Source: Xestospongia muta (Eukaryota; Porifera; Demospongiae; Haplosclerida; Petrosiidae). From it: 64,000 bases of DNA. Location of the stretch: NCBI GenBank assembly GCA_963693285.1, contig OY848919.1:12209461-12273460 (forward strand), read 5' to 3'. The translations under genes were made by a program, and so were the position numbers. Below, in pieces: positions 60,475-64,000 of this stretch (position 1 is its first letter; every line of letters starts with the position of its first letter). The notes beneath the pieces are model-generated. The model searched no databases and was not told the origin of the DNA. It saw only the letters and a list, made by a program, of their open reading frames with translations.

Positions 60475-61795
60475 CAATTTTTGTGCCAAAATGGTTTATT
60501 TTGTCATCAATATAATATTTAAATAATAATTCATAGCTCGTACTGTAGGACATGACAGGCTGAGGACAGGATGATAAGCTTTCAGTAATTCTGTTGACAT
60601 CATAGAGAGTTGTTACTTCCTTTAGTACACTTAGTCAGTATAGTCTTAGCAGAATCTGAATTATGATAGTGCTCAGTAACCCACATAAACTATATGACTA
60701 CAAGACTCTAACACCATGGTAATGTTTCGAGGCCTGTGTCTAACTTGAGGAGTACAATGGTCTTAATGTTAATATAACTCATCAAGAATTGATTATCATT
60801 CAAGTAATTGCTAAAACAGTTAAATGTATATCTCCTGTACTAACAGCCATACTTCTCTAAGGAGAGTTAGTTCAAATTTAAATTATTCATTGGGATACAT
60901 CCAGGAAGTTATCATAATAGGTAAACATCCTGACTAGTGGCTGCTGAGCAACCATTATGAATATGATAAGTATATTCATTGTAATACCATTGAAACTAAT
61001 TTAAGAATGGATGAATATAAAACAAATGGACATATAGGTGTTAGTATGTGTATAGCTATCCTTGGATGCTTTCTTATAACAGTACTTGTTTACCTGTGTA
61101 ACTTGATGATGAGTTACTAAAGGCTTATAATTCATGATAATTAGGATTTATCAGTTTATAAGCATTTACTGTCTTGATTAGTGTGGTTAGCACTACTTAT
61201 AGGAGACATTCTGTTTCATTCTGCCAGTATCAGCACACAAGTCCATACACATATAACATATTATACTACAACTAACTCATCAATTGTAATGTTGTTAATG
61301 ATGTATAATGATTTGTATTGGAACTGAATAAGTCTCAAAGTTTATCTATGCCTAGACTCCTACTAAATCTCTGAAAACATTCCACTAAAAGTACTCATTC
61401 ATGTTTAAAACCATTGTATTCCGATTCATATTCAACAAACTTTGTATATAATATTTCATTAGTTGACCACTAAACTATTTAAAGTTTTATCTGACTATAT
61501 ATATATACCTAGTCCATTTTAAATCTTTCATCATTCTTGTGTACTTGTATGTTCCTTTATTGTGTAATAAACTGGCATTAAAAGTATCCTTTAAAAGCTT
61601 TCAAAATAAAAAAAATTACAAGTGTCATAAATTTACATCATATATTTAGACACCTTCTTACTATTTATAGGAAATGACAAAAATAATTGTAAATAAAACA
61701 TTTTCTGACATAATAACAAACACATACAAATATACATATTAATAAGACATTACAAATCAATAATAACTAATGACTAATAATTATTAGGGTTCATT
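60475..61795. other. No gene seen; partial repeat at 60,880-61,150
   Basis: 60,880-61,150 repeats 49,915-50,170 (CAGGAAGTTAT and GGCTGCTGAGCAACC flanks). The rest is AT-rich with no supported exon. Confidence 0.55.
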
Positions 61796-62643
61796 TTAAT
61801 CCACATTTAATTCCATACCCACTTCTTTCCAATCTTTCTGAAGGGCTCCAGCAGCTTTAGCAATGGGACCTTTTATATCAATGCAGGCTCTTAAGAACTT
61901 GGTGCAGTGGTCCTCTAGTTCAGATTGTCCCGTTATATAACTCATTCCTGATTTATATTCATCAATGATTCCATTAAAAGAAGGTGACCACTGAACTTCA
62001 TTGCTGATGAGACCAGCTGCAAACATCTTACTGGCTAATGCTGGCAGACAATTTCTACTTGAATCACATAACTCAGCATGATGTTCAGTAAGGACATCTA
62101 TGACTGAGCGTCTCAGTTTAGGAACATCAGTAACTATAGCTAACAAAGAAAAAAAGGTTGAAATTATTTTTCTAAGTAATATCAAGTCAATGTTTACAGT
62201 ATTAGTAAAGCCTCTTTAAAATACAGTTTGGGATCTCTTATAAATTGAAACATAGTAATAGATCATAGGAACAAATACCTTTGTTGTTAGATGTCACAAC
62301 ACTTTCATTAGGTGTATGTGAAAGGTCACGTTGCATATTATCAGCTACTAACTTGAATGCTTCAAATTTCCTTAGAGAATCAATTAGTTTAGTTAATAAC
62401 TGGGGCTGGCTCCGAATAGTAGTTGTAAGACCTCTCATCAGTAGTAGACCTTTTTCCATATCTGACTTTGAGCTGTTATCTGTAGCACTGTTAAAACACT
62501 CTATAGTAATAAGACGAGCACCAAACAGCTCAGGTGCTAGAACTAATCTGTTAGCAGAATCAGAGACAAGACGTGACAACTCAGCATAATGTGTTCTAAA
62601 CACTTCTACTGGTAAGGATTGTGGACCTAAGGAATTGAAAGAG
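61796..62643 (-). CDS. Tandem CARD-like domain protein, intact exons
   Basis: Two exons: 62,643-62,279 (365 nt, phase 2 in and phase 1 out) and 62,139-61,796 (344 nt, ends with TAA). The first encodes RTHYAELSRLVSDSANRL, LFGARLITIECFNSATD and QLLTKLIDSLRKFEAFK. The second encodes HAELCDSSRNCLPALASKMF, ITGQSELEDHCTKFLRAC and DWKEVGMELNVD. Each looks like a six-helix death fold of CARD type. They join in frame. At least one upstream exon is needed; the coiled-coil exons at 63.5-64.0 kb may belong to it, but their phase 1 end does not fit directly. It is the only undamaged two-CARD copy here. I infer a cytosolic adaptor in death-fold signalling. Confidence 0.7.
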
Positions 62644-62649
62644 CTCACT

Positions 62650-63510
62650 CAAATACTGTTGTATTGTAAAAACTGTATAGCTAACTAAATAGCATTACCA
62701 ACTTAATGTACATAAGTAGATACAATTTAGTCTCCACTAACAGAACTTCTCCTCCAACATTATATGGTAAATTTATACCATATGGTAAAAATTATTGGCA
62801 AGGGTTACAATATGAAAATTTAAAAAATTTTTGAAATTCTATTGTTCATGTCAGATTACATGGATTTGTAGTGTCTGCTTCAAGGAGTGTAAGAGACCAA
62901 TATAATAGTGTGGCTTTAATCTCATAGTTTGTATTGTATGATCTAGTAAAAATGTAAACTCAAGTGTCACAGAATAATTACAGTCAACATATAGCTTTTA
63001 CTTATAATTAGTATATAATCTCATTCACTTTTATATTGTTTAAGGCCATCATACACAAGGCAACTAGTTGCACACAACGTGTTTCTCACAACAAGTCAGT
63101 ACAAAATAGAAAGTATGTCACATGTGTACATTAATTAGAGATAAAATGGCACGGGCAGCTTGTTGTACACAATAAGTTGGCTCATGTATGGTCTAGCCTT
63201 TAGAAATCTGTAAGCAACATTTCATTCTTTTAATTATTTATATCCTTTTCTCTAGAACATGAACTGTTGTATGCCTGTATATATCAGCTTCCAGAAAAGC
63301 TTATCTAAGCATGACTGAACATGTCAACCACATATATAATTATATATATTATACAAAAACTGATGTGACATTTTATTGCACAATTAGTTACCTAATGCTC
63401 AGGTGTTCAGCAAAAACATCTACATCGTAACTTACCAAATACAATTTTACAAACAATATTTTAGCTATAACTATGGTACATGACTGCATCTATTTTAAAA
63501 TAACTGTAGT
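62650..63510. other. No gene seen apart from a MITE-like element
   Basis: This is AT-rich sequence between the CARD-like exons and the coiled-coil exons, likely an intron or spacer. Confidence 0.5.
63041..63205. mobile_element. MITE-like inverted repeat
   Basis: The left arm (AAGGCCATCATACACAAG, then CAACTAGTTG) and the reverse complement of the right arm (AGGCTAGACCATACATGAG, then CCAACTTATTG) pair imperfectly over about 38 bp. It has no coding capacity. Confidence 0.5.
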
Positions 63511-63516
63511 TCATAC

Positions 63517-64000
63517 CTTCCATTTCCTTAACAGTCAACTGCAATGTCTTCTCCTCCTGTTCCTTCTTTAGCTCATTTTCTTTCTCTACAATAGATCAAA
63601 ATTTTGTTTCAGGGAGTCAAACATGGAGGTTCTAACTTCTAACATATGTAATAATATAGTACTATAATAACTGAGACCTTGAAGAATATCTTTCAACTCC
63701 TTAATCTCCTTATCTTTATTCCTGAGCTTGGAATTTACTTCATTAAAATATGACTGCAAATTATCTTTGTTAGCTATCAATTCAATAAATATATGTAATA
63801 AATTATATATTACTAACCAAACAAAATTAACTAAAAAATTATAATAATTATATTTTATTTCTAGCTAATTATAGATAATTAAAATCATTTTTTAAATTGA
63901 CAAACCTTTCATTTTTTTAAGTAACAATATCAAACTTTCACGTACATTCTGGTTTTCTGAGGATTGCTTCATTGTATCTGGCGCCACTTTTTCTGTGGAT
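63517..64000 (-). CDS. Coiled-coil exons of a gene extending past the window
   Basis: Three minus-strand exons: 64,000-63,906 (open at the window edge, includes MKQSSENQNVRESLILLLKK), 63,773-63,678 (96 nt, ANKDNLQSYFNEVNSKLRNK then DKEIKELKDILQ) and 63,585-63,517 (69 nt, EKENELKKEQEEKTLQLTVK). The two complete ones are phase 1-1 and form a strong coiled coil, the same style as the family's mini-exons but less repetitive. The gene could run into the CARD-like exons at 61.8-62.6 kb. Confidence 0.65.

Noticed and set aside
62281..62589. Plus-strand ORF of about 100 codons opposite the CARD-like exon (also 21,563-21,769, 23,567-23,773 and 47,344-47,571)
   Set aside because: These are antisense shadows of conserved minus-strand exons; the minus-strand reading has splice borders and domain resemblance.
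1..64000. tRNA or rRNA genes
   Set aside because: I looked for cloverleaf-like A and B box patterns and rRNA-like conserved stretches and saw none I could support by eye.

Overview
The window looks like nuclear DNA of an AT-rich invertebrate. Coding exons are short, introns are often only about 50 nt with GT/AG borders, and there are no operons or ribosome binding sites. Death-fold (Death and CARD-like), leucine-rich-repeat and ZU5-like modules occur together in many lineage-specific copies. That reminds me of demosponges such as Amphimedon, but the species is inferred, not shown. Nearly all recognisable genes lie on the minus strand.

The dominant content is one expanded, undescribed-looking gene family. 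A full member reads, 5' to 3' on the minus strand: a tiny first exon, an all-helical domain, LRRs, a coiled coil, a Death domain, an array of mini-exons coding for coiled coil, a transmembrane (TM) exon, a ZU5-like exon, two small conserved exons, three more TM exons and a short C-terminal exon. The best copy is gene E (49,433 to 41,988). I could join all its N-terminal exons in frame, each intron in phase 1. Gene F (about 37,637 to 33,479) and gene B2 (57,556 to 55,248) have good C-terminal halves. Gene D (11,344 to 8,651) is probably usable. Copies at 2.3-5.6 kb, 15.5-17.7 kb, 31.2-32.6 kb, 40.8-41.4 kb and 52.4-54.8 kb are damaged, truncated or rearranged. The mini-exons are the striking point: every exon measured exactly in gene E except one is 42 or 63 nt (2 or 3 heptads), and gene F adds a 21-nt exon (1 heptad). 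All are phase 1-1, so any subset keeps both frame and heptad register.

Around these genes are CARD-like exons (11.9-12.5, 18.7-19.2, 21.6-21.9, 23.6-23.9, 58.6-59.0, 61.8-62.6 kb), broken cathepsin O-like cysteine protease copies (6.7-7.4, 26.5-27.6, 28.0-29.7, 39.5-40.0 kb), and a 32-bp minisatellite at four paralogous sites. Large duplications explain the layout: 1-4.8 kb matches 50.1-54.8 kb; 15.1-19.6 kb matches 55.0-60.5 kb; 20.3-22.2 kb is repeated in tandem at 22.4-24.3 kb; the F and E tails (32.9-35.7 and 41.4-44.6 kb) are paralogous. A deleted hAT transposon with a perfect 8-bp target duplication sits in only one of the paralogous blocks (59,320-60,290). A GC-richer insert occupies 12,531-13,384, and several MITE-like inverted repeats are present.

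Overall the window looks like a young, fast-turning cluster of receptor-like genes, plausibly immune or recognition related, whose stalk length may vary through exon arrays. Function is inferred from domain type only.
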